A program made the translations under genes and the position numbers. Below the pieces are notes generated by a model. The model saw only the letters and a list, made by a program, of their open reading frames with translations, ran no database searches and was not told the DNA's origin. From positions 3,828,001 to 3,892,000 of the forward strand of contig NZ_CP022985.1 in assembly GCF_003425985.1 (NCBI RefSeq): 64,000 nucleotides of DNA, in the 5' to 3' direction. The stretch comes from Mariniflexile sp. TRM1-10. Its GTDB lineage: Bacteria > Bacteroidota > Bacteroidia > Flavobacteriales > Flavobacteriaceae. This document shows, in pieces, positions 8,107 through 15,856 of the stretch (position 1 is the first letter of the stretch; the number at the start of each line of letters is the position of its first letter).

Positions 8107-8943
8107 ATGGAAACTGATTTTGAAGTCATTAAATCTTCGGGTGAAAAAGTAAAGTTTTCACTGGGTAAGCTGCATGCATCATTAAGCAAATCTGGTGCAA
8201 ACAATGAAACAGTAAGCCAAATTATAGATAAAGTACAGGAAGAATTATATGACGGTATCTCTACAAAAGAAATTTATAACCGAGCGTTTGCATTACTCAA
8301 AAAAAAGGGTAGTTATCTGGCATCAAAGTACAAACTTAAAAAAGCAATTTATGAATTGGGACCCACAGGCTATCCTTTTGAACGCTTTATAGGAGCCATT
8401 TTAAAATATTCAGGGTATCAAACCCATGTTGGTGAAATATTACGAGGTGAGTGCGTGACGCATGAAATCGATGTGTTAGCTAGTAAGAACGGTACCACTA
8501 CGGTAATTGAATGTAAATTTCATAGTGAAGAAGGAAGAAACTGCAATGTTAAAGTGCCTTTATACATCGCTTCTCGTTATAAAGATGTCAAGTCGCATTG
8601 GGATTCAAAACCACGTGATACCGTGCTTAATGAAGGCTGGCTGGTCACAAATACACGGTTTACTGAAGATGCGTTACAATATGGTAAATGCATTGGGTTG
8701 TATTTGTTGAGTTGGGATTATCCAAAAAATGACGGTTTAAGAGATCGTATAGACCGATTGGGATTATATCCAATAACTGTTTCCACCTTACTGAGTGGCC
8801 GCGAAAAGCAGTTTTTATTAAGCAGGGATGTTGTACTCTGCAGGGATTTAATAGATGATGTGTTTTTTCTGGATCACTTAGGTATTTCCGATATCCGTAA
8901 AGCAAAAATCCTAAATGAGATAAACATGCTATGTAAACACTGA
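8107..8943 (+). CDS. ATP-cone domain fused to PD-(D/E)XK nuclease-like domain
   Basis: A 278-residue cytosolic protein. Residues 1-88 match an ATP-cone: FEVIKSSGEKVKFSLGKL, then a helical region with GSYLASKYKLKKAI. ATP-cones sense dATP/ATP in ribonucleotide reductases and NrdR. Residues 90-200 look like a restriction-endonuclease (Mrr-like) core with E92, D122 in HEIDVLA and E135-C-K137 in VIECKFH, a complete PD-(D/E)XK catalytic set. It ends four bases before the beta-CASP RNase gene and lies near the B12 ribonucleotide reductase. A nucleotide-gated nuclease is the simplest reading; the substrate is unknown. Confidence 0.75.
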   Translation: METDFEVIKSSGEKVKFSLGKLHASLSKSGANNETVSQIIDKVQEELYDGISTKEIYNRAFALLKKKGSYLASKYKLKKAIYELGPTGYPFERFIGAILKYSGYQTHVGEILRGECVTHEIDVLASKNGTTTVIECKFHSEEGRNCNVKVPLYIASRYKDVKSHWDSKPRDTVLNEGWLVTNTRFTEDALQYGKCIGLYLLSWDYPKNDGLRDRIDRLGLYPITVSTLLSGREKQFLLSRDVVLCRDLIDDVFFLDHLGISDIRKAKILNEINMLCKH

Positions 8944-8947
8944 TGCC

Positions 8948-10321
8948 ATGGATAATTATGTGAAGGTAAATTTTTTGGGAGCTACAGGCGTGGTTACTGG
9001 CTCAAAATTTCTAATTGAAACCTCTGAAAAAAATATTTTAATTGATTGCGGGATGTTTCAAGGACTCAAAGAGCTTCGAGAACTCAACTGGTGTGACCTT
9101 CCTGTTGATGTTGGCTCTATTGATCTGGTTTTGCTCACACATGGGCATTTAGATCATGTGGGGTATTTACCGCGCTTGGTAAAAGAGGGCTTTAAGGGAA
9201 AAATAATAGGAACAGCACCTACCTTGGGCATTGCAGAAATCATTTTAAGGGACAGTGCAAAAATACATGAGGAAGAGGCAGAAAATGCCAATAAAGAAAA
9301 CTATACCAAACACAACCCTGCATTGCCATTTTACACCGTAAAGGAGGCCGAAAAAACAACCCACATGTTTCAAGTTGAAATGGAAGATAAATGGATTAAT
9401 CTATCGGAACACATAGCGTATCGTTTTCAATATAATGGTCATATTCTTGGGGCAACATTTATAGAAATAGACATCAATGGAAAACGTTTTGTGTTTTCTG
9501 GTGATATTGGAAGGACCAATGATTATTTGTTAGATGATCCTAAACGCCCTGAATGGGCAGACTTCCTTTTTCTGGAGAGTACCTATGGTAATAAGCTTCA
9601 TCCGTCTGAAGATGTGGAGACCATACTTTCGGAAATAATTGTGGATACTGTTCACAAAAAGGGTAATTTAATCATTCCAAGTTTTGCAGTTGAGCGTCTT
9701 CAGACTCTTATGTATATCCTTTGGAAGCTATATCAAAAAAACAAAATACCAAACATTCCCATTTTCATGGATAGCCCTATGGGAAGTAACGTTTTGGAGC
9801 TTTTTAATCGCTTCCCAAAATGGCACAAACTTTCAAGTTCCGATATAAGTGCCATGAGCCGTCATGTAAACATTGTGCAATCCTATAAAGAAACTTGGGA
9901 AACCATAGATGATAAACGCTCTAAAGTCATTATCGCAGGAAGTGGCATGGTTACAGGTGGGCGTGTATTGACCTATTTACAACAGTTGATTGACGAACCA
10001 TCTACAACCGTTTTAATGGTCGGATATCAAGCAGAAGGTACTCGTGGAAGGCAATTATTGGATGGTGTTCACGAAATCAAATTATTTGGCAAATACTATC
10101 CCGTTAAAGCTACTATAAAACATCTGGAAAGTCTGTCTGCACATGCCGACCAGGAAGAATTGATTCATTGGATGAGCAATATTATTAACATTCCTGAAAA
10201 AGTATATCTCATTCATGGAGAGCCAACAGCTTTGGATGTTTTAAGGGTGAAAATTAAAGATGTGTATCATTGGGATGTTACCATACCCAAATTATCTGAT
10301 GTGGAAAAAATAATCATTTAA
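8948..10321 (+). CDS. Metallo-beta-lactamase/beta-CASP family ribonuclease
   Basis: A 457-residue protein of the CPSF-73/Ysh1-like group, which cleaves RNA endonucleolytically or as a 5' exonuclease. Metal-binding motifs are present: THGHLDH (64-70), SGDIGR near 180, the beta-CASP Asp/Glu motif region with ESTYGN, SGMVTGGR near 335 and SAHADQEEL near 395. The length matches the family. It starts four bases after the ATP-cone/nuclease gene, so the two are co-translated. In several phyla such RNases accompany usp and hsp20 genes in stress islands. Confidence 0.88.
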   Translation: MDNYVKVNFLGATGVVTGSKFLIETSEKNILIDCGMFQGLKELRELNWCDLPVDVGSIDLVLLTHGHLDHVGYLPRLVKEGFKGKIIGTAPTLGIAEIILRDSAKIHEEEAENANKENYTKHNPALPFYTVKEAEKTTHMFQVEMEDKWINLSEHIAYRFQYNGHILGATFIEIDINGKRFVFSGDIGRTNDYLLDDPKRPEWADFLFLESTYGNKLHPSEDVETILSEIIVDTVHKKGNLIIPSFAVERLQTLMYILWKLYQKNKIPNIPIFMDSPMGSNVLELFNRFPKWHKLSSSDISAMSRHVNIVQSYKETWETIDDKRSKVIIAGSGMVTGGRVLTYLQQLIDEPSTTVLMVGYQAEGTRGRQLLDGVHEIKLFGKYYPVKATIKHLESLSAHADQEELIHWMSNIINIPEKVYLIHGEPTALDVLRVKIKDVYHWDVTIPKLSDVEKIII

Positions 10322-10370
10322 AATTAAAAATGAGTTCATAGTCAACATGTATTGAAATCTCATGCTTAAC

Positions 10371-10413
10371 TGATATTTATCATTTCCCCTCGTGTTTTAG
10401 TATTGTAAATTTA
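10371..10413 (+). promoter_or_regulatory. FNR-like box and -7 element, hsp20
   Basis: TGATATTTATCA at 10371-10382 and TAAATTTA at 10406-10413 have centres 33 bp apart. The inferred transcript would start near 10420, exactly where a P-family palindromic element begins, placing that element in the hsp20 leader. Confidence 0.65.
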
Positions 10414-10419
10414 TACCAT

Positions 10420-10558
10420 GAAGTGGTTTAGCTTTTCCAAATTGGCTAAAAAAATCGCTCTTTTTTGTCCACTCTACAATGCTATGTAACTCTAAAAAGT
10501 CTTCGATTGGACAAAAAACGACTGATTTTCGCTTCAATCGAAAGGTTTAAATCACTTC
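10420..10558 (+). repeat. P-family palindromic element, copy 2 (no core)
   Basis: It has terminal repeats GAAGTGGTTTA and TTTAAATCACTTC and the subterminal arms (ATTGGCTAAAAAAATCG, TTCGCTTCAATCGAAA) of the family, but lacks the central core found in the 212-220 bp copies. It lies wholly between the FNR-type promoter and hsp20. Confidence 0.7.
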
Positions 10559-10591
10559 TATAACAAGGTTTAATTAAAAAAACATAAAACG

Positions 10592-11041
10592 ATGACACTA
10601 GTAAAATTTAACAACAGAAACAGATTATTCCCATGGAATAATGGCGGATTGAGAAATCTCTTAAATTATGACCCTTTTATTAACGACGATTTATTGGAAG
10701 ATGACAGTTTCATGCCAGCAATGAACGTTAAGGAACACGATAACGAGTTTGAAATTGAATTTGCAGCCCCAGGATTTTCAAAAAAAGATTTTGATGTAAG
10801 CATTGATGGTGACATGCTTCATGTTAGTGGTGAAAAAAAGATGGAAAAAGAGGAAAAAGATGATGGCTACACTCGCAAAGAGTTTAGTTATAACTCTTTT
10901 AATAGATCCTTAAAATTACCTGCAAACGTTAATGCCGATAAAAAAGTGAAAGCTAGTTACAACGATGGTATCTTAAAATTAAATCTTCTTAAAAAAGAAG
11001 AATCCAAAACCACAGCTAAAAAGAAAATTGAAATTCTTTAA
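10592..11041 (+). CDS. Hsp20/alpha-crystallin small heat shock protein
   Basis: A 149-residue ATP-independent chaperone that holds unfolding proteins in the cytosol. The alpha-crystallin domain spans about residues 40-140, opening with PAMNVKEHDNEFEIEFAAPG and including the typical DGDMLHVSGEKK and the A-x-x-x-n-G-I-L motif (ASYNDGILKLNL). The C-terminal tail is lysine-rich and ends KIEIL, so the I-x-I/V anchor used for oligomer assembly is present. It has an FNR-like promoter with a palindromic element in the leader. It is the counterpart of HspX in the DosR regulon. Confidence 0.93.
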   Translation: MTLVKFNNRNRLFPWNNGGLRNLLNYDPFINDDLLEDDSFMPAMNVKEHDNEFEIEFAAPGFSKKDFDVSIDGDMLHVSGEKKMEKEEKDDGYTRKEFSYNSFNRSLKLPANVNADKKVKASYNDGILKLNLLKKEESKTTAKKKIEIL

Positions 11042-11047
11042 GTCTTC

Positions 11048-11257
11048 TAATTAAATCTTTGAACTCATCTTGACTTTTTGTTTTTAACCGAAAATGATAT
11101 AAAATTTATACAGATGAGGCACTTTTTGAAAGGCATAGCATGGCTACGTATAAAAAAGTAACGAAATATGGATAAATTTCAGCCATTCCTGCCTGCCGGC
11201 AGGCAGGTTTTAGGAAACAGAAAAAGTCAAGATAAGTTCTTTAAATCTAATTAAGGC
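11048..11257. repeat. MITE-like element with 40-bp inverted ends
   Basis: The left end (AATTAAATCTTTGAACTCAT, CTTGACTTTTTG) is an imperfect inverted copy of the right end (CAGAAAAAGTCAAGATAAGTTC onward to TCTAATT). The interior holds the perfect palindrome CCTGCCTGCCGGCAGGCAGG at about 11188-11207 and no ORF. The ends differ from those of the P family. Confidence 0.55.
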
Positions 11258-11289
11258 AGAAAGTGATTTGAAGAATCACTTTCTGCCTT
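11253..11289. terminator. Strong hairpin before a helical-protein gene
   Basis: A 16-bp perfect stem (11253-11268 with 11274-11289) and a 5-nt loop stand 15 nt before the next ATG. The T-run expected of an intrinsic terminator is missing (GTTAAAAAAAATG follows). It could end the hsp20 transcript or act as an RNA structure in the leader of the next gene. Confidence 0.45.
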
Positions 11290-11304
11290 GTTAAAAAAAA
11301 TGTC

Positions 11305-11748
11305 ATGAATACACATCTTAAAACAAAGCATGTGGAATGGCTCAATGCAGAAGAAATGCATAAGCATACACAAGATTGGTTATCTGAATTAGAATTTGTA
11401 AAAGACGAACATATCTTCTTTGAAGATTTAGTAAAAACACATACCCTTCAAATAATTGATACCAAAAAATTCTCCAAATACCAAGAAATTATAGAAACTA
11501 TAAAACACTTTGAAAAAAGAAACAATTCTCTTATAAAAGCTATTAAAGTGCATGGCAATGCGCTTAAAATAATGGTAGATGATGTTAATCAGCCAAAAGA
11601 GGAGAAGGTTTATAAAAAAGAACATGAAAATCTTATTATTCAGGTAAGCGAATTTTTAAAAGATTACCAATCATTAAAATCCCAGCTTTTTACAGAGGTT
11701 AAAAATATACTCAAAAAAGAAAAGCAACAGCGTTTACTTAAAAAATGA
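11305..11748 (+). CDS. Uncharacterised helical protein, paralogue 1 of 3
   Basis: A 147-residue soluble, almost entirely helical protein that I do not recognise. It shares two blocks with the proteins at 17764-18171 and 21812-22219: an N-terminal block W-L-x-E-L-x-F-x-K-D-E-x-x-F-F-E-D-L, and a C-terminal block E-H-E-x-L-x(7)-F-L-K-D-Y. The conserved Glu, Asp and His residues would suit a helical-bundle metal site, but that is inference. The three copies are scattered through the FNR-box island. It is basic at the C-terminus (KKEKQQRLLKK). Confidence 0.7.
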   Translation: MNTHLKTKHVEWLNAEEMHKHTQDWLSELEFVKDEHIFFEDLVKTHTLQIIDTKKFSKYQEIIETIKHFEKRNNSLIKAIKVHGNALKIMVDDVNQPKEEKVYKKEHENLIIQVSEFLKDYQSLKSQLFTEVKNILKKEKQQRLLKK

Positions 11749-11762
11749 TAAAAACCCAAATT

Positions 11763-11965
11763 ATGAAACACCCATGAGAATGGGATTCACATACACGAGA
11801 ATGATTGTTAAGGGTGCTCCATCTGACAATATAGTGCATGACAAAAATCCAAATATATTCAGATGCCAGTCTGAGCCCGGTCGAAGACATTGGAAATATT
11901 GTTTTTGATAGCATTTCGACTTTAGCTTATCTTGAGCCTAGTCGAAAGTCTCAATGTGACACGCT
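11763..11965. repeat. R-type inverted repeat and REP-like sequences
   Basis: Positions 11763-11832 (TGAAACACCCATGAGAA ... AAGGGTGCTCCATCTGAC) closely match 17673-17745. Downstream, GAGCCCGGTCGAAGACA (near 11873) and GAGCCTAGTCGAAAGTC (near 11935) are REP-like units common between Bacteroidota genes. No ORF is present in the 268-bp gap. Confidence 0.5.
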
Positions 11966-12016
11966 TCAATTTTTGTCTTGTACTAAAATCTGACAATTAA
12001 AAAAATAAATAAGCAG

Positions 12017-12685
12017 ATGAAATTATTAATTTCTACAATTTCTACCATATTATTTTTATCATTATTTGGTTGTTCCCTAGAACTTGTGGATTCTTGGAAA
12101 AATCCAGACATAGCAACCTACTTTCCTACCAAAGTATTAATAATTGGCATGACCTCAAATACGAATGCAAGACAACAATTTGAAAATCAATTAAAGAAGA
12201 AATTTGAATTAAGAGGATCGGAAGCAATTACAAGTATGGTCTTCCTTGATTCATCTGTGATGACCGATAAAATAAACGGAGCTCAGATGGACGATTTGGA
12301 GACTAAGTTGTTAGGTGAGGGGTTTGACACCATTTTGTTAACAAAAATAATTGGTGTGGATCATAAGATTAGGTACAAACAAGATTATGATGGATTTGAT
12401 TCAACCTATAAAAAGTTCAAGGAAGACTATCTTATGTGTCAAGATATTTACTATAACCCAGATTATTACGAGAATTACAAACTATACCATACTGAAACTA
12501 GCATGTATTGTATTTGCCCTACCAAAGAAAGGGATCTGATATGGAAAGGATACATTGATATAACTGACCCGAAGAACGTGGAAGAAATTATTAATGAATA
12601 TATTAACCTTGTCGTTCTTGCTCTTGAGGAAGAACAGTTAATAACACCTTTAAAACCAGAAGAACTATTGGATAATGCTATTTGA
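12017..12685 (+). CDS. Hypothetical lipoprotein
   Basis: A 222-residue protein with an N-terminal export signal and lipobox FLSLFGCS, so it should be lipid-anchored, probably facing the periplasm. The mature part begins ELVDSWKNPD and continues with PTKVLIIGMTSN and a helix. I know similar lipoproteins in Bacteroidota but no function. The region around residues 130-170 is rich in Tyr, Asp and Cys (one CIC near 165). It lies alone between a repeat cluster and the convergent PAS sensor. Confidence 0.75.
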   Translation: MKLLISTISTILFLSLFGCSLELVDSWKNPDIATYFPTKVLIIGMTSNTNARQQFENQLKKKFELRGSEAITSMVFLDSSVMTDKINGAQMDDLETKLLGEGFDTILLTKIIGVDHKIRYKQDYDGFDSTYKKFKEDYLMCQDIYYNPDYYENYKLYHTETSMYCICPTKERDLIWKGYIDITDPKNVEEIINEYINLVVLALEEEQLITPLKPEELLDNAI

Positions 12686-12758
12686 TTAAGGTGTTTTGTA
12701 ATGTATGCTTATATGACTTTGTTATAACAACATATTGCGGACTTAACAACATATAGCA

Positions 12759-14198
12759 TTATTTCTTTTTTTTAGTTCGTGATGTTTTAAAACCAATCAA
12801 GGGTCTTGATGCTTGGTCTTTTCTTTCCAATTCTTCTTCCAACTTTTTATATCTGCTTATATCCTTAATGGTAACAACTACCGCGGCTATGTGATTTTCA
12901 TTATCAAGTATAGGCCTTCCGCTTAACAAAACCCTCCGCATTTCATTGGTTTTTTTATTTTGTAGTAATACATCTATATCATCGGTGATCTCACCAGCCA
13001 AAGCAAGTTCAGCAGGAAGGTTTTGAACTGGAAATATTTTCTCTCCATTTGGATAAAGCACTTTAAAATGATTAGAAAAATCGACGGAAATCTTGGAGTC
13101 GTCTTCTATGCCAAAAAGCTCATTCGCTACATCGTTGGCCAATAGAACCTGTTTGCTGGTATTTGCGACTAGTACACCATCACTGATATTCTCTAGGATC
13201 ATATTCAGTTTTTGCTGACTTTCATATAACTCATTCATCATTTTTTCATCTTCTTCTTTGAGTTTTAAATTCTCAGTAATGTCTCTAACAATTGCATATA
13301 GCATTCCTGTACTGGTATCTGCGGTAGCATGCCAGGATAACCATTTAATGGTACCATCTTTACATATCCACCGGTTTTTGAAATTTATTAGATCTGTTCC
13401 TTTTTCTAGTTTTTCAATGGCCTGCTCAGTTATTGTTATGTCCTCAGGGACAATATAAGTAGCAAACGGTTTATTTAAAAGCTCCTCATTGCTATATCCT
13501 AAAAGCTTACTTAATGATGGATTTATTTTTAAGAATCTGTCTTTGGAAGCTATGACCAAACTATCGATGGACATATTAAAAAAAGTATCTGCAGCCTTTT
13601 GGGATTCCATAATAGCCTTTCTTTGGGTGATGTCTGTGGAAATAGTTCCAATAGCATACATTCTGTTTGAGGCATCAAACAAAGGGAACTTTACAGACAA
13701 ATAGGTGTGTGGGCCATCAGATTGCTCAAAAACTTCTTCTATTTGAATTTCTTTTCCTGCTTTTACAGCATCTAAATCGGCATTAAAATATCTGTCTGCA
13801 GTTTCTTTTGGAAGGATATCATGGTTTGTTCTACCTATTAAACTTTTCTCTGAAGATTCTAAAATCGATTGATACTTCTCATTTACCAATATATATTCGC
13901 CATTTATTTTTTTTACCGAAATAGCGTTGGTCGTATTGTTAATTATTGATTGTAATAATTTTTGGTTTTTAAGAAGTTCTTCTTCAGATTGTCTTTTTGC
14001 TTTGAGCTGTGCTTTTAGAATAAAAAAAACGGTGGTTAACATTCCCAAGGTGAGAATTACTAATGCTAATGACACCCAATGCCACAATCTATTGGTAGTA
14101 AAGTCCATCTGTTTCCAGTAGATAATACCAAGTGCTATAACCACAATACTATTTATGATATAGCCGTACAGATTTTTTCTTTCCAATGAGACTTTCAT
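12759..14198 (-). CDS. Membrane PAS sensor protein without kinase domain
   Basis: A 479-residue protein with two membrane segments (about 13-27 and 39-61), a short coiled coil, then three PAS domains (about 78-195, 200-312, 325-450). PAC ends are visible as GTISTDITQRK, AIVRDITEN and VTIKDISRYKK. After the last PAS, where a HisKA domain would be expected, the protein stops with a short basic tail (SRTKKKK). No His-kinase, GGDEF, EAL or phosphatase output is present, so it either signals by partner binding or is a shortened kinase. It lies in the stress island and could sense redox state or a small ligand. Confidence 0.8.
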   Translation of the reverse strand: MKVSLERKNLYGYIINSIVVIALGIIYWKQMDFTTNRLWHWVSLALVILTLGMLTTVFFILKAQLKAKRQSEEELLKNQKLLQSIINNTTNAISVKKINGEYILVNEKYQSILESSEKSLIGRTNHDILPKETADRYFNADLDAVKAGKEIQIEEVFEQSDGPHTYLSVKFPLFDASNRMYAIGTISTDITQRKAIMESQKAADTFFNMSIDSLVIASKDRFLKINPSLSKLLGYSNEELLNKPFATYIVPEDITITEQAIEKLEKGTDLINFKNRWICKDGTIKWLSWHATADTSTGMLYAIVRDITENLKLKEEDEKMMNELYESQQKLNMILENISDGVLVANTSKQVLLANDVANELFGIEDDSKISVDFSNHFKVLYPNGEKIFPVQNLPAELALAGEITDDIDVLLQNKKTNEMRRVLLSGRPILDNENHIAAVVVTIKDISRYKKLEEELERKDQASRPLIGFKTSRTKKKK

Positions 14199-14212
14199 TT
14201 AAACCACTTTTT

Positions 14213-14425
14213 GAAGTGGTTTAAATTTTTTCTAATTGGCTAAAAAATCGTCCTTTTTTACCCACTCTAGGTCTTTTTTTCTTTCCGTACGATGCTATGC
14301 AACTCAAAAAAGACTTCAATTGAGTAAAATTGCCATTGCGCTGGCTGGCCCGTTCGCTAAAATAACCCACTGGGTTATTTTTTCACGCTCCGTCCTGCTT
14401 CAATCGAAAAAGTTTAAACCACTTC
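14213..14425 (+). repeat. P-family palindromic element, copy 3 (core A)
   Basis: 213 bp with ends GAAGTGGTTTAAA and TTTAAACCACTTC. The centre is core A, a hairpin AATAACCCACTGGGTTATT flanked by CTGGCTGGCCCGTTCGCT and TTCACGCTCCGTCCTGC. It is nearly identical in reverse complement to the copy at 54659-54870. A short extra copy of the end sequence just upstream (AAACCACTTTTTGAAGTGG) forms a small hairpin. Confidence 0.75.
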
Positions 14426-14466
14426 GTATAAAGTACTAATGTATTGAACTTCAGGAATGGGCAAAA

Positions 14467-14509
14467 TGATATTTATCATTTTAATCAAGAGGAATTCATT
14501 TTATATTTA
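14467..14509 (+). promoter_or_regulatory. FNR-like box and -7 element
   Basis: TGATATTTATCA at 14467-14478, within the 18-bp palindrome 14464-14481, and TATATTTA at 14502-14509, centres 33 bp apart. It precedes the small ORF at 14532 and then the SHOCT gene at 14726. Confidence 0.65.
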
Positions 14510-14531
14510 TAGGTATGTAACCAAAAACCAG

Positions 14532-14654
14532 ATGTGGACGCAATACTTAAAAATCAAAAGTATAAAACTTAAACAGTCTCTAAGTCTATTGCAAATGCAT
14601 CAAAAAGAAGTCATGAGCGATGAGTATGTTACATATGGAGATGATGAGCACTAG
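14532..14654 (+). CDS. Possible 40-residue small protein
   Basis: An ATG at 14532 opens a 40-codon frame beginning MWTQYLKIKSIKLKQSL, with a lysine-rich first half and an acidic tail (DEYVTYGDDEH). It starts about 25 nt after the -7 element of an FNR-like promoter, the right place for the first gene of the transcript. The frame extends upstream to 14457, but that start lies before the promoter and is unlikely. No homologue is recognised. It may be a real stress peptide or a chance frame ahead of the SHOCT gene. Confidence 0.35.
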   Translation: MWTQYLKIKSIKLKQSLSLLQMHQKEVMSDEYVTYGDDEH

Positions 14655-14725
14655 AAACGATGGAAAAATAATAATAAAGTAACAATTTACTTTTAAAAAC
14701 TTTAAACCTAAAAAAGCAAACAATC

Positions 14726-14944
14726 ATGGATCATTATTACGGACATTTCTTTGGAATGCATTTTATATGGTGGATTATATGGATCATTCTAGTAATCTGG
14801 ATTTTTGCAACACCATACGACATTCCATACCAAAAAACAAAAAGGGAGAGCCCATTGGATATTTTAAAAAAGCGTTTTGCGAAAGGAGAAATCACTAAAG
14901 AGGATTATGAAGACGCCAAGAAAACCTTAAAATCTGAAGATTAA
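14726..14944 (+). CDS. Small membrane protein with SHOCT domain
   Basis: A 72-residue protein with one hydrophobic Trp-rich segment (about residues 10-29, IWWIIWIILVIWIF) followed by a C-terminal SHOCT motif (LDILKKRFAKGEITKEDYED). SHOCT is a short oligomerisation module found at the end of many small membrane proteins. It is likely co-transcribed with the small ORF upstream from the FNR-like promoter at 14467. The 14945-15204 gap after it shows no gene and no clear box. Confidence 0.85.
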   Translation: MDHYYGHFFGMHFIWWIIWIILVIWIFATPYDIPYQKTKRESPLDILKKRFAKGEITKEDYEDAKKTLKSED

Positions 14945-15204
14945 ATAAAAACCAATGAAATCATAGTCTCTCATATGTAGTAGTTCTCTAAGATACAATT
15001 TTTCAGGATTTATATTGATAATGCTAATATTCAGTACATAGAAGTTCCGTAGCATGGGGCATAAGATTAAAATTCATATCATAATCATAAAAAGTTTTAA
15101 TATACTACTATAATATAACGTTATTATTTATTTGATAACATATTTACAGATTATTACGAGTCTAAAAATATCAAGTAAAGGTTGTTCAATTTAAATCGAA
15201 ATTT

Positions 15205-15852
15205 ATGAAAACAACGACTTCTTTTAAAAATATAGATATTCCAGTACTTAATGTCCAATTAAAAGGAAGATTAAGGATTGCTGATAACCAAAAAGGAATG
15301 GTAATTTTTTCACACGGCAGTGGCAGTGGCAGATTAAGCAGTAGAAATAATTACGTAGCCGAACATCTTCAAGTTGGAGGATTCTCTTCTTTACTTTTCG
15401 ATTTATTAACCGAAAAGGAGGATTTGATTTATGAAAATCGATTTGACATCCATTTACTTTCACAACGCTTGGCAAAGGCTACCCAATGGTTGCTGGAATA
15501 TGAAGAATTAACAGATGTGCCCGTTGGATATTTTGGAGCCAGCACAGGCGCCGCTTCAGCTCTTTATGCAGCAGCACAATTGGAAGATAAAATTAGAACC
15601 ATTGTTTCTCGAGGAGGTAGACCTGACTTAGCAATGCCTGTATTGCATAAAATAAAAGCGCCAACACTTTTAATTGTTGGAGGTGATGATGATGTGGTAA
15701 TTCAGCTAAATAAAAAAGCATACGTTGAACTTGGAGGCATTAAAAAGATTGAAATTATCGAAGGTGCTTCTCATTTATTTGGAGAACCTGGAAAATTGGA
15801 AGAAGTCGCAGATCTGTCAACAAAATGGTTTAATAAGTACTTAAAAAAGTAA
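15205..15852 (+). CDS. Dienelactone hydrolase-family alpha/beta hydrolase
   Basis: A 215-residue cytosolic alpha/beta hydrolase. The oxyanion strand reads FSHGSGSGR, the nucleophile elbow is GASTGAA (Ser near 115), the acid lies in VGGDDDVV and the catalytic His in GASHLF. The natural substrate cannot be told. It ends four bases before a phosphoribosyltransferase gene. In M. tuberculosis these two domains occur fused in one DosR-regulated protein (Rv0571c, as I recall), so the pair is probably functionally linked. Confidence 0.88.
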   Translation: MKTTTSFKNIDIPVLNVQLKGRLRIADNQKGMVIFSHGSGSGRLSSRNNYVAEHLQVGGFSSLLFDLLTEKEDLIYENRFDIHLLSQRLAKATQWLLEYEELTDVPVGYFGASTGAASALYAAAQLEDKIRTIVSRGGRPDLAMPVLHKIKAPTLLIVGGDDDVVIQLNKKAYVELGGIKKIEIIEGASHLFGEPGKLEEVADLSTKWFNKYLKK

Positions 15853-15856
15853 AACA

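Noticed and set aside
14457..14531. Upstream start for the 40-residue ORF
   Set aside because: It would begin before the FNR-like box and -7 element, so it could not be on the same transcript.
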